Assembly: GCF_964019385.1 (NCBI RefSeq)
Contig: NC_088644.1
Span: forward strand, 36,959,647 to 37,023,646
Direction: 5' to 3'
Source of the DNA: Sycon ciliatum
Lineage: Eukaryota > Porifera > Calcarea > Leucosolenida > Sycettidae
DNA: 64,000 nt
Position numbers and translations under genes: made by a program. Below are positions 54,001 to 64,000 of this stretch, piece after piece. The stretch's first letter is position 1, and the number at the start of each line of letters is the position of its first letter. The notes beneath the pieces were generated by a model. That model made no database searches. It was given only the letters and a program-made list of their open reading frames with translations, and was not told where the DNA came from.

Positions 54001-54211
54001 AAGAGCACAGATGTATGTTGGGTGGTAGAGTCGTCACTACTAACATCAATACTGAACAGGTTTTCGAGGGCTTCACTGTTGTCAGACACTGGATATCTGG
54101 TCTGTTGGGAACACGCAGTAAATGTTGCGCCTCCAACACGGCATACATGCTGCATATATGCTGCATGGTCCTCCATTTCGTGCAATACGTCACAGATGTG
54201 TATATCTCCCA
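51096..54211 (-). pseudogene. RAG1L: RAG1-like gene, broken (N-terminal zinc region, RING, DDE-type core)
   Basis: The last acceptor-like site (tttgttttcag) precedes 54211; any upstream exon is not identified. Minus-strand segments, in order: HVCRVGGATF, TRYPV and LFSIDV (to about 54025); HPTYICALCQRVLKR, FSWKSHEPVKCRVC, then a RING (CNIC, CCYKVFCTKC, CPAC; 53354-54024); LKADLELPWNRVRKL (to about 52950); MESERKAR, WIKLGGDHGGGSF, LFLLGGYEYQTKAYSLSG and CLRCLC (to about 52370); NRTLETLYTYF, PALHLDLGIFPW; RQAHHRGAFVGNHVH; LGHITLKSHILEVHAV; GLLAEQGSESIYACFNELRR; a stop at 51192-51194; and LKSVAQMHLIATLP to 51096. This follows vertebrate RAG1 from N-terminal zinc region to C-terminal core. Candidate catalytic codons: D 52681-52683, D 52197-52199, E 51255-51257 or 51267-51269. 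At least five frame changes show it is decayed. Whether it was a host gene or a transposase is open. Confidence 0.8.
53236..53290. repeat. Decamer/pentamer tandem repeat (CCTGG / GGCCTGG)
   Basis: ggcctggcct-type units repeated about five times, within the RAG1-like relic between RING and core. It would add Arg-Pro-Gly-Gln-Ala repeats if translated. It probably expanded after decay or sits in a linker. Confidence 0.85.
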
Positions 54212-54286
54212 CTGAAAACAAAAGAAAAGCAAAGGCCCATCGTATTTTTGAGTTCACCATCGTATTCAAAAGAACTTGCGAACATA

Positions 54287-54591
54287 TACCGTATATTCTC
54301 TATTATAAGCACAGGTCTCCATTACTAGTACAGTCTCTAATACTAGCACACTGTGAGCACCTTTCGAAACATTATAAGCACAGTCTCTATTATTAGCACG
54401 GTCTTGGTGGAAATCAATGCTGCATGCATGATATCCAGTATGTATGTCTTCTTGCTCTGTCACGTGTGGATGTATTGGTTGAAAAAATATAAGCACGGTC
54501 TCCAATATAAGCGCGGTCTCCAATATAAGCACAGGGTACAGGGGTGTTGAAAAAATATAAGCACGGCGCTTATAATAGAGAATGTACGGTA
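54287..54591. mobile_element. TACCGTA-clan MITE (ATAAGCACAGTCTC type)
   Basis: Termini taccgtatattctctattat and the complement ending aatagagaatgtacggta. ATAAGCAC(A/G)G(T/G)CTC recurs at least five times. It lies about 75 bases upstream of the RAG1-like relic. Confidence 0.9.
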
Positions 54592-54621
54592 AAAGAAAAC
54601 TTCCTGACTCACCTATATCTC

Positions 54622-54985
54622 ATCGTAAAAATGATTCAATTCGGATGGTAAGCCAATTAAATTATGGTGAAAAAAGAAGGACAATATGTTACGAGTTATG
54701 ACTAACTGTCCACCAACGTAACCAGATCTTATACAGCCAGCGAGTGCGACAAAATGGCACAAAACTGACAAGGAGCTGAGCCTTCCAAGTTGGAAGGTTG
54801 TTGGTTTGCGCCTTGGAGAAGTATTGGAGCTAGGTGTCAGGTCGCCAAATGTCTCAGTACTCCTTGTCAGTTTTGTGCCATTTTGTCGCACTCACTGGCT
54901 GTATAAGATCTGGTTACGTTGGTGGACAGTTAGTCATAACTCGTAACATTATGTCCTTCTTTTTTCATCGTAAAAATGATAAATC
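54622..54985. mobile_element. Inverted-repeat element related to 49858-50821
   Basis: Arms at 54622-54784 and 54853-54985 pair over most of their length (gttacgagttatgactaact with its complement). The centre reads cttccaagttggaaggttgt, as in the large copy. The RAG1-like relic therefore has a member of this family on each side. Confidence 0.8.
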
Positions 54986-54991
54986 TTTGAT

Positions 54992-57867
54992 TTTTGCAAA
55001 ATCAGCGGGTGCCCGCCACCATTAGATGGCCAAAAATCGCTGGCTGAAACAGTCGTGATGTACTCTAGAAATTTTCGGTGCTCAATATTTTCGGTATGAG
55101 GGCAACAGGCTAGGTTAGGTGAACAGAAATTTTCGGTTCAGAGAAGCAGTTCCGTATTGGATTATGTGTGTTAGTGTTTGTTCGGTGTATTGAAATTTTA
55201 GGTATGATACAGACGCACCGAAAGTACCGAAAATAAAAGTACACCGAAAATTTGTGAAATTACAGTACTCGTACACGGCTGTTAGCTGCACTTGGATCGC
55301 GGCAACTTAGTTTTCTGCACGTGAACCATAAAAAATCAATGCATGCTCATGCATAACCAGTCAGCTGGCCTGCTCGCCCACGCATTTGACAGGTAACAAT
55401 TCCATCAAATTTGAGATATCGCTTCGTTCTAAGTCTCAAAACAGTTCTAAAGTCACCAAACCACGCTGGTAATCGATGGCTATTCAATGTTAACATCTTC
55501 AGGAAGACTTCAGCCGTTTCCCGAGAGTTTGGGCATCGTTGCCGTTATTTTTCACGGTGTTCTTCTTCCTCCTGTCTGGAGCTGCAATTGCATCCTGGAA
55601 TTATTTGAAAGGTATTTCGTGCGGGCTGTGGGGGGTTCCAACAGGCATAAACTGACATCGCTATAGGATAACTGGTAACTTTCACCCTTCAAGGAGGTAG
55701 AGCAATGAGAATTTTTTTGTGGCGGTCGTCCAATTTTTGTGGCGGACGTGGCTGTATTTGTGCACTTCCAAGGCTTCCATTCTGCCTGATACTACTCTCT
55801 ACTGTATGGGAATCGTTATTTAGGCACCTGTAGCTGTCTTATTTGGTAGATCTGATGTTTTCAATCACTTGAGACACTTTGTCTAGCCTATTTGTCTTTC
55901 GTTCGTGCCATCTATCAGTTTTGTGGGGTGCCTTAGCCTGTATTTGTGAAGTTCTCGAGTAAAGACCCTAATTCTTGACTGGAGTCACGACTTGAATTGT
56001 AATTGCTGGGCGAGCCCTCGTTCACGCAGTTGTCCTTATCGTAATAGTCAATATCTGCTTGCTGGACGGACTAGCGGCTAGCATAGGGATGACCAAATGG
56101 TCCAAGTGTGTACTAGTACACGATTATTGTTTCCATCATCGTGAAATGAGCGTTGTGGAATTGCAGTCGTCTGCCTTTGGCACTGAGGACATGAGGAGAG
56201 TTGATTGTTACTTCTGCTCAGCAATGAAGCGATCATCAGCTCTCTTTGTCCTAATTATTGAGAGGACATACCGGCATCGCAATCAAGTAAAGATTAGGCA
56301 AACCTCGCCAACCTCCAAAGAGAGTCGAAGGTATTTTCTCCAAATGCAAAGACGATCTTTGTGAGTTTGTGACTTGCATTTGCGTGCATACATGAGCAAG
56401 TCACGGACCACGGCACGTGCGCGGTTACCATGGCATCTTGAACCGACGCCATCTTTCTAAGTTGCCGCTTCTTGACAGCCGTGCGTATGCTTCAACCATT
56501 CACCTGGTGCGTGGGTACATAGAGGTAACGCTTCCATTGCTGTTTTCCGTGCGAAGTCTTTTCGGGAAATAAACGGAATGCTCCTGGCCTATGAAAAGTT
56601 AGGAAGCTTCTGCATTTCGACTTTCGGAATGACTATTGTTTCTTGACTGCTGCCTGTACTGGGTTTGGGAGTCGGCTGAGCAGCCGAACGTTCGGGAAAG
56701 AAACACGCTAGTTGAACGGAAAGAAGCAGTCGAGTCGAAACGTATTTTCGGTAGAACCTCTTTTATGAAAGACTTCAGTTTCTGCTTTGACTGTTCGGCT
56801 GCAGAGGATTCGACGGCGTGAACGATCGAAAGTCGAAAGGCGAAGCATCTAAAAAAATCACTAAATAAAAAGCATATTATCTAGTATTATCTACTGATAC
56901 CCCTGACCAGTGCGTACACACTACAAGACAACCCAAACTCTACAGCACAGGAGAGAATGCAGCGAGCAAAACAATGTTTCTCACCCGCCTCGTCGTTCCC
57001 GTTTCTGGAGTCGACGGTCTGCATAATTACGCCAACCGGCAACCCGCTGTCTTCTGCCTTTTCTGTACTCCTTTTCCGGTTGTGACGACTCGATCAAGTG
57101 GCCGGTCCCTTGCTTAGCAGGAGGTAACACACTCGTTGGTCACATCGCTGACCGCTGGGGCGCTGTCCCTGCTCTCCTCCCGTCGACGGACGACACGTCC
57201 TTCTCCGTAGCGAAGATAGTCTCTTCTCGTGACCACCGACACGTCCACTAATGCCACTATTGTAATACGGACTTCCTCTTTCTTTTCGACACTGTACGTA
57301 CTCCGTAGCAGGTGTCTGCGGCTCCACCAGCAATCCCATCGCTGCCAACAATTGATAGAAAGCTAGTGGGGCACCTCCACAGGAAACCCAACAACAGAAC
57401 ACCAACCATTGTGCAAAGAGAACTCCAGTCTCAAGTCATGAGTCGAAGACAAGAGACTATTCGTTGTCTACAAGTACAACCTGTTTGTGAAAACAGCCAG
57501 TGTTCATGGTGTTACTACGCGCCAAAGCAAGCGCTGTTGAGTGTTGTCTGTTGTACTGTTTGTAGAGTGCAGTGCCAGTGGAACCACATATACATGTAGA
57601 CGTATACTACTGTATACTAGTGTAGCAGCGGGTGCCAGAACAAACATTATTTTACTGGTGCAAACAGCGATTCCTGGACAGATTGGCTGAGGTGTCTGTA
57701 GAGTGTAGATCTACTGACTACTGTGTAAGAAGTATGATTATCACACCTACAGCTACAATGTATCTTGTTCATGTGATAAAACCTCTTTTTCCCCCAGACA
57801 CAATGAACACAATACCACCGGTATACACAACTGCACTTGGGCTAAATTAGTGCCCCCCCCCCCTAAT
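54992..57867. other. About 2.9 kb with no recognised gene
   Basis: Only short frames. A motif tttcggt recurs at 55070-55260 with the complement accgaaa, perhaps a degraded repeat. A frame at 57348-57460 weakly recalls a Tc1 transposase helix-turn-helix, but not convincingly. Confidence 0.35.
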
Positions 57868-59205
57868 AAGTTGGGTTCCAAAACCTGTGGTCAGGCTGCT
57901 GGCAAGACCGTAATCTGTGGTCATCTCGTAGACAACACGCGTAGTCGTGGGCGGAAATTGCTCGGAATACGTCGCATGCAGTCGAGGGGTGCCGCAAGGA
58001 TCCGTCCTCGGCCCCCTCCTGTTCACACTATACATCCGTAACCTTCGATGCTGCTTGCCCCAGCAGGTCACAAACCAGGAATTTGCAGACGACATTGCAA
58101 TTGAAGCCTCGGGCAGTTGCGAACAAGTGTGCTCTTCTCTAAGCACAGCCATCACTGGCCTGTCGCAGTGGTTGGAGGACCGCGGGCTAATGCTGAACCA
58201 AAAGAAAACGCAAGCTCTGTTGATTACCCCAAGAGGCCCAGCCCCTGACACAGATAACATTCGAATTCGCTGTGGGAATGCAGCCCTTGCAGTTGTGGAA
58301 CAAGCGCGGTACCTGGGCGTAATGGTAGATGGGCAGCTCTCCTGGGAGCCTCACGTCAATCACACAATCCAGCAGGTGCGGAAGTCAGTAGGTGCGCTGT
58401 GGCGGAGCCGCCGAAGCCTCACCCTGGCGTCAAAGATCCTGTTTTACAGGTCGATGATCCAGGGTAGGTTGTCGTACGCTTCCAACGCCTTTTATCCGTC
58501 ACTTCAAATTGGCAACATGGAGCCCCTCACACGTCTAACGAAGTGCGCTATCCGCGGCTTCTTCGGTCTGCCACCGTGGTCGCGCACGAGCCCGATCTTT
58601 GAACAGCTCCGCCTCACCACCCTGGAGGACATGTTTAACATTAAGCTCCTCATCTTTGTCCGTCGTTGTCTGTTCTCCCGAGCTAGCTCCCTCTTCACCA
58701 GCTTCTTCGTGAGAGTTACTGGTGACCGCACTCGGGGAGCAGCACATCACCTCGTTCGAGTACCATTTTGGCCCGGTCCTGCGGGTCGAGCGACCATGCA
58801 GTTCATCGGCGCAGTCCTGTGGAACCAGCTCCCGCCTGATCTCCGTTCCGAGCCCAGCCACCTTCAGTTCTGTGCCCTGCTAAAAGCGCATCATGGCTCC
58901 GTTTAAATGCTTTTCGGCTAGTGTGTTTCTGTGGTATAGCGGACTGAAGAATAGTAAACGTGTTTTGCAATATATGTATGAAGCTATTTTGTATATAGTA
59001 TGTTCCCATTCCGTTTTTGCTTTGGTGTAGCCCTGAGGTTGATTGCTTATTTATTTCTACCCTTCCTCTCTCCATACTTCTGTCCCCCCCCCCCCCCCTC
59101 TCTCTCATTCCTTCTGTCGTCCACATGTATCAAAGGAGGCGAAATCGCCTGTTTGTGGTGCGACGTTAAATAAACTTCTACAACAACAACAACAACAACA
59201 ACAAC
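57868..59205 (+). mobile_element. 5'-truncated LINE (non-LTR retrotransposon)
   Basis: The reverse-transcriptase 3' half is followed by about 300 bases of 3' UTR ending ttaaataaacttcta and a (CAA)n tail at 59181-59205. Upstream RT motifs, endonuclease and ORF1 are absent, as expected from 5' truncation. The clade is not certain; the CR1/L2/Jockey side fits the motifs. Confidence 0.85.
57932..58906 (+). pseudogene. LINE reverse transcriptase, C-terminal part
   Basis: Open for about 324 residues after a stop at 57929-57931. Motifs: SRGVPQGSVLGPLLFTLYI (RT block 4), EFADDIAIEA (catalytic FADD), LMLNQKKTQALL, ARYLGVMVDGQLSWEPHV, then the thumb/connection region and a typical LINE end (LWNQLPPDLR). 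The first RT Asp block lies upstream and is missing. Confidence 0.88.
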
Positions 59206-60094
59206 ACGACAGACCTAACCTTGTTTATGCCTTATGAACATACGGCAATCGGGGGTGATACTCAAATGCTGTTCCATTATACGGTGCATACAGGCGAGAA
59301 TATGGATATTGGCCATCTTCAGGGATTGGGCGAGCATAGACCCTGCTACTTTTATTGCTGCTGTCTTCAAGGCGTTAGCTCTTTAAAAAAAATTAAAATG
59401 TCACACAATCACCCCATCACACCCATATACCCAAAGACAAAGTGACGGAAAAATCTACCGGTACCTGCACAGTGTTAGTACTGTTACATACACTGGGCAA
59501 CTGGGGCGAGACGATGATTTGTCTTTGGGTGTCCCCCCAGTGGCAGCAAGCAATACGGCTGCCGATACAGGTCCTAATGCGATGTGTGATGTGTGGTCCA
59601 GTATCGCTCAGAGATGGCAGGTAAAACAGGGAGAAGCACACAATTTCCAAGGACAGAAACTATTCGATGTCAGCCCCTTAGGTGATCATGATGACACGGG
59701 GGTCACCTCGAGCTTCCGATCAGCACAGCAGATAGACAAAGAGTTCCTATAGATGGTGTGGATCTCGGCACATAATGTCCCCAGGCGTCGGTGTGTAGAA
59801 CTGTTAGTCGTGTTACCGATTCTACACGCTCAACCCGGTGTACCCCAGCAGGCCTGCTTAGACTCAGCGGGCGGCGGGCGCGAAGCAGCCCTTTTTCTCG
59901 CCCCCATGCCCACCACGCGCAGTACACTATGCAATACTGAGTTTTTGGCGTTCCGAGCTGGCCTATTGTAAAAGGGCATTTCTATACCGAGAAAGCTGCC
60001 ATGCATTGAGGTGCGACCTTTCGTGTCCAATTTCCTTGTTCTTGTTTATGCAAGTTGTCCACTAACTGATGATGATCAAACTGATCCCATTAGC
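59206..60094. other. Intergenic, no gene recognised
   Basis: Short frames only; no splice-supported exon. Confidence 0.35.
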
Positions 60095-60481
60095 CTGTCC
60101 CTCCAGGAAATCGCGATTCCACGGATGCAACAAATTTCGCGATTTTGGCCAAAACCCGCAAATTTCTGAAAAGTCCCCGATTTCCCGCGTTTTTTGTTGT
60201 TTTCTGCACTTCTTTTTACATTTTTCTGCACTTTTCACGCAGTATACAGTGCTTTCCATGATCCTGTACGTGGGTTATTTGCACAGTACGCAAATAGCGA
60301 TTCTAATGATGCAACAAATTACGTGATTTGGCCCAAATCCGCAATTTCCTGCCAATAATTCCGCGAGTTCCTGGCAAGTTCCGCATCTTTCCGCACTTTT
60401 CGCCGCATTTTTTGTTGTTTTCTGCCGCAATTTCTTGCGCAAGTTTTCGATGACTTTTTCCGCAAATTCCCGCAGGGACAG
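60095..60481. mobile_element. CTGTCCC-terminus MITE with target duplication
   Basis: Inverted termini ctgtccctccaggaaatcgc and gcaaattcccgcagggacag. CATTAGC flanks both ends directly, a clean 7-bp target duplication. Internal ATGCAACAAATT(T/A)CG occurs twice. Same family as 10568-10926. Confidence 0.85.
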
Positions 60482-60894
60482 CATTAGCCGGGGGTGAGCT
60501 ACACACAGTCTGATAAGCACTGGGGTTTAGTCACACAGTTCCTGGCAGTCCCCTTACCACCCTACTTCTGAAAATGCTCTACTGTTCAACACGACAGAAT
60601 CATAAGACATTGAATCTGTATTCTCACGATGGCCGCAGCCAAAAGGAAATGTATGGGCCCTACTATTGGGCATGTTTAGAAATCAATCAAACAATGCATG
60701 CATTGTGTCTTCCGATCTGATGCAGGACGCGTTTGCGAAGCTACATTGTACTTTTAAGACGAAATGATAGTAGCCGACGCGCCGAAATAGAAAATAAAAT
60801 AAAAAAGCTACTAGAGGAAGCAGCAATCCCCAAACCAAGAAAGAAAACTCTTTCTCTCTCCCCGTTTCTATGAGCACTAGTATCTTACTCCCAG

Positions 60895-61146
60895 TCTCTT
60901 GGAGTGCTAGTATCTCACCCCCCCCCCCCCCCCGTCTAGTCTTGGAGTGCTAGTATCTCACCCCCCCCCCCCCGTCTAGTCTTGGAGTGCTAGTATCTCA
61001 CCCCCCCCCCGTCTAGTCTTGGAGTGCTAGTATCTCACCCCCCCCCCCCCCGTCTAGTCTTGGAGTGCTAGTATCTCACCCCCCCCCCCCCGTCTAGTCT
61101 TGGAGTGCTAGTATCTCACCCCCCCCCCCCCCGTCTAGTCTTGGAG
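60895..61146. repeat. Minisatellite with variable C-tracts
   Basis: Six units of gtctagtcttggagtgctag followed by tatctca and a run of about 10-17 C. The non-C part is nearly invariant; only C-run length varies. A degenerate unit precedes it (about 60870). Confidence 0.95.
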
Positions 61147-63017
61147 CGAAACTTACAGTCTCTTACTTTGTCGAATCAGGAGCCAGAAAGACTTCCTGTT
61201 TGGATGTAGATTGCAGTCACAGTGTGTAAATGGTGTGCCTCAGGATGCCAAGGAAGCAACTATGCCCTGTCTCCAAATGCACTCCATTATCTCAAAGACC
61301 CTCAATCAAAGTGCTGTACAAATCCGCGCCAAGTGTCTGTATCCCCTGTATAAAAACCACGAAGTCAAACGAATGAACATCAATGTCGGCGATAGCATCG
61401 ATAGAAACTTGATGAGTTGACGGGAAACTGTCAAAGGACAGTAGAATGTGCTGGTTGAACCTTCATTTAATGGCGGTGTTGGCAAGCGATTGGAGGGTTT
61501 ATCGGGTGTTAGCGGCCGTCGTGAATTCCCTTCGGGAACGGACAAGATAATTTACCTTTTTTTTGGCAAGCGATGTTAATGGAACGATTGTATTGCTAGG
61601 TGCTAGGAATTGGTTCAGAGAACAATCATCAGATATTTGAACAATTTTGGCATGCTATTGGTTCCTAAAAATGGCCGCTGAGTACCCATGAGGGAATATT
61701 GTCGACTGTTTGATCGAGATCGGTTCAAAATAACATTACGACTTGTCATGATTTGTCTACTGCACAGGTGCACAGGCAGCAGACAATTTACTAGTCATGT
61801 ATCAGTAACTTATGATATGACGCGTCATCATACGCTACCTGTGAGAGAGTCATGTGACACGACGCACCAATCGTTAGGCTTACGTCATCAGGTCTTCATC
61901 ATGTCCGGGATACAGGATGTCATCGGGGTCGTCTGCTTTCAGCGCGAAAGTTAGTTGTTGTTTCCTATCCCTACTCCAATTCATCCCCACTTTACATGTA
62001 CAAGTATATGGTACACGTTATGTCCTCCGACAGCGAGCACAACCTCCAGCATCGTTCAAAGGGATTAATGTACTATTGCAATTTCTCTGCTAAACTGACG
62101 ATGGCAGCGCGTCCGCGCCCATCTGTGCGACATCACTGAGGACATGCACTGGTCTGCCTTGAAATACATCAGACATCAATTGTAGCGTCTCTGACGTTCT
62201 CGCATCATGATATCATCATTTGTTTGCATGTACACGTCATATTTTCCTCATCGTCACAAACACTGATTCACCATACTCTCGCACACAGTGCAATACCTAC
62301 TACACGTACTTCGCTACCATAATAATTATGTAATGTTTGGCTAGCATAGTTCCAATACACATTACGACATCTTTTGATGTTACGCACTCCTCGCCTACAA
62401 CGCTATTGTAGAAAAGTAGTCTTTACTCATCTCTTGTAAGTTCTGTTTGCATCCAAACACTTCTTCCAAACAGCACACGTCAGATATCTAACAAAACAAC
62501 AAACTTCATTGCACAGTCTTCTATCACAATCTCTTTCCTATATAAACCTCCTTTCTCTTCACTTTCTTCATGACATTTAGTGTCCGCCAGTCTTGTAAAG
62601 ATCTTGGAAACTAACACTCGTTGCACTGTATCTAGACTACTAAACAATATCCATCTTGAACTTTTACTGGCATGATTTCTGTGGGTTCTCCACGATGCCA
62701 GCAGGCAACAGGCAGCATGATGTATTACGAAGTGCACAAACGCAATACGTATGATGGCCACTAGCAGGAAGCAAGCAGACAGGAAGTCATTAAACGAATA
62801 TCGAATGAGATTCGGATGGCATGGGATCAGAGTCAAACCCTACCGTGGCTGGTTTATCGCCATAGCTCCCTCTGTTTTATTGGACGAGTACTTTCACGCC
62901 ATGAGTCAAGTACAGGAATGAGGCGTCGGGAACGAAGACTTCCACAAACTAGTCTTACCACTCTCTTAGTATTGACTCGCATTGCTTTTGCTATGCCTAG
63001 GCAGTCACTAGGGCCAG
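61147..63017. other. About 1.9 kb with no recognised gene
   Basis: AT-moderate sequence with short frames lacking family resemblance or splice context. Confidence 0.35.
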
Positions 63018-63559
63018 TAGGGGTAAGCGGATTATGTTCGGAAAATGACCAGATTATGCTCTAGCGGATGCTCGCATGATGCTCGAGAAAACAGCCAATT
63101 ATGCTTTATATGCTTCACCAAAAAGACTAAAAGAACAGATAATCGTCATGAAAAAAGGACTCAGACCATTGCCATGATGTGGACTGGAAGCTACATGTAT
63201 GTGGAAGTGCAAGACAATAAAATGCAAGAGGAATACCAAATTCACAAGCGAACACTGAACTTTTGGCAGGTGTCCTATAGTGTTCATTCAGAAAGTGATG
63301 GACATCACGCAACTGCATTGTAAACAAAAGGGGGCTTGTCAACTGACAGCCGCTTTATTTAGTTTGCAATGTCCTATAGTGGCTGCTAAAATATTATTCC
63401 AAATCGACAAGAAGCGCTATGTATGATTCTTCAATAGCAGGTGTGTATATAACAACCTCATGGGGCATCTGCCCTTGTTTTTCGGATGCCATCTATGCTC
63501 CTTCTAAAAAAAGGACATGATTATGCCAAAAATTATGCCGGCATAATCCGCTTACCCCG
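63018..63559. mobile_element. Non-autonomous element, AGGGGTAAGCGGATTATG termini
   Basis: Left aggggtaagcggattatg and right cataatccgcttacccc are inverted over 17 bases. AATTATGC and GATTATGC motifs recur. The left flank actagggccag matches that of the 24041 element. No transposase. Confidence 0.75.
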
Positions 63560-64000
63560 AGCCGTCACACATTCCTGCATATTTCATTTCTAAGGCTTAG
63601 GCATATACTGGCTTCTATACTTTGTATAATTATTTGATTCCTTTTCAGGGATTGAACACCTGGTTTAATTTTGTCCTGATAGATCTATTAAATATTGACT
63701 GCGTACTATTGTACTAGGCCATTATGACATAAAAACTTTGTAGAAAACCTGGGCTTCACCTCTGCCTTTTACTCGACGTTTTCCTCGTGATCAAGTATGA
63801 TACACAGGTTTTGTCTGCAGCTTGTGGGCCTGTTGAGACGGCGCCTTCGCTATTTGCTACACAGATTGATTATGACCAACGGTTGAGTGGCACTACCCAT
63901 CACTGTCATCCTTGAATTCTGGATTTTGTCAGAACCGTAGTCGGAGCAGAGACAGGCTGAGGTTAGTGCATTTGATGTCAAGCAGAACGGTACCTCACCG

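Noticed and set aside
57312-57599. Possible Tc1-type transposase helix-turn-helix (HRKPNNRTPTIVQREL)
   Set aside because: Resemblance covers about 30 residues, with no DDE region or terminal repeats nearby.

Overview
This is animal (metazoan) nuclear DNA. Genes are split by GT-AG introns of a few hundred to about 3,000 bases. The protein families (DCAF1, beta-1,4-galactosyltransferase, a TTC41-like NACHT/TPR protein, a PH-domain docking adaptor) are animal or broadly eukaryotic, and transposons are dense. The encoded proteins are clearly diverged from vertebrate ones. An invertebrate, possibly a sponge or another early branch, fits, but the sequence alone does not fix the species.

Layout. 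(1) 1-9288, plus: 3' part of a DCAF1 gene (13 exons seen): WD40 propeller with two DDB1-binding WDxR motifs and the acidic tail. Its introns hold microsatellites and nested MITEs. (2) 9300-12800: intergenic, almost entirely small inverted-repeat elements. (3) 12819-17809: a DIRS-type tyrosine-recombinase retrotransposon with inverted terminal repeats, internal complementary region, gag-like ORF, RT/RNase H ORF (one frameshift) and recombinase ORF. (4) 18543-19634, plus: single-exon beta-1,4-galactosyltransferase. (5) 19700-26100: repeats, including a dispersed family tied to (GT)n tracts. (6) 26202-30419, minus: single-exon DUF4062-NACHT-TPR protein resembling TTC41, with an RG-rich tail. (7) 30430-33370: divergent intergenic region with foldback elements. 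(8) 33379-46633, plus: a roughly 567-residue PH-domain docking protein (Gab/Dos-like) in 16 exons. (9) 46634-50850: LTR-like segment and MITEs. (10) 51096-54211, minus: a broken RAG1-like gene. It keeps the RAG1 N-terminal zinc region, a RING finger and the DDE-type core with candidate D, D and E residues, but is cut by several frameshifts and a stop. (11) 54600-64000: MITEs, a 5'-truncated LINE, a minisatellite, and long stretches where I recognise nothing.

The host genes are not obviously related in function: DCAF1 is a ubiquitin-ligase receptor, B4GALT a Golgi enzyme, the TTC41-like protein a STAND-type NTPase, and the PH protein a likely tyrosine-kinase scaffold. The most notable locus is the RAG1-like relic. 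Next come the intact-looking DIRS element, the repeat-rich docking protein, and a clan of MITEs that share TACCGTA termini but have different bodies.
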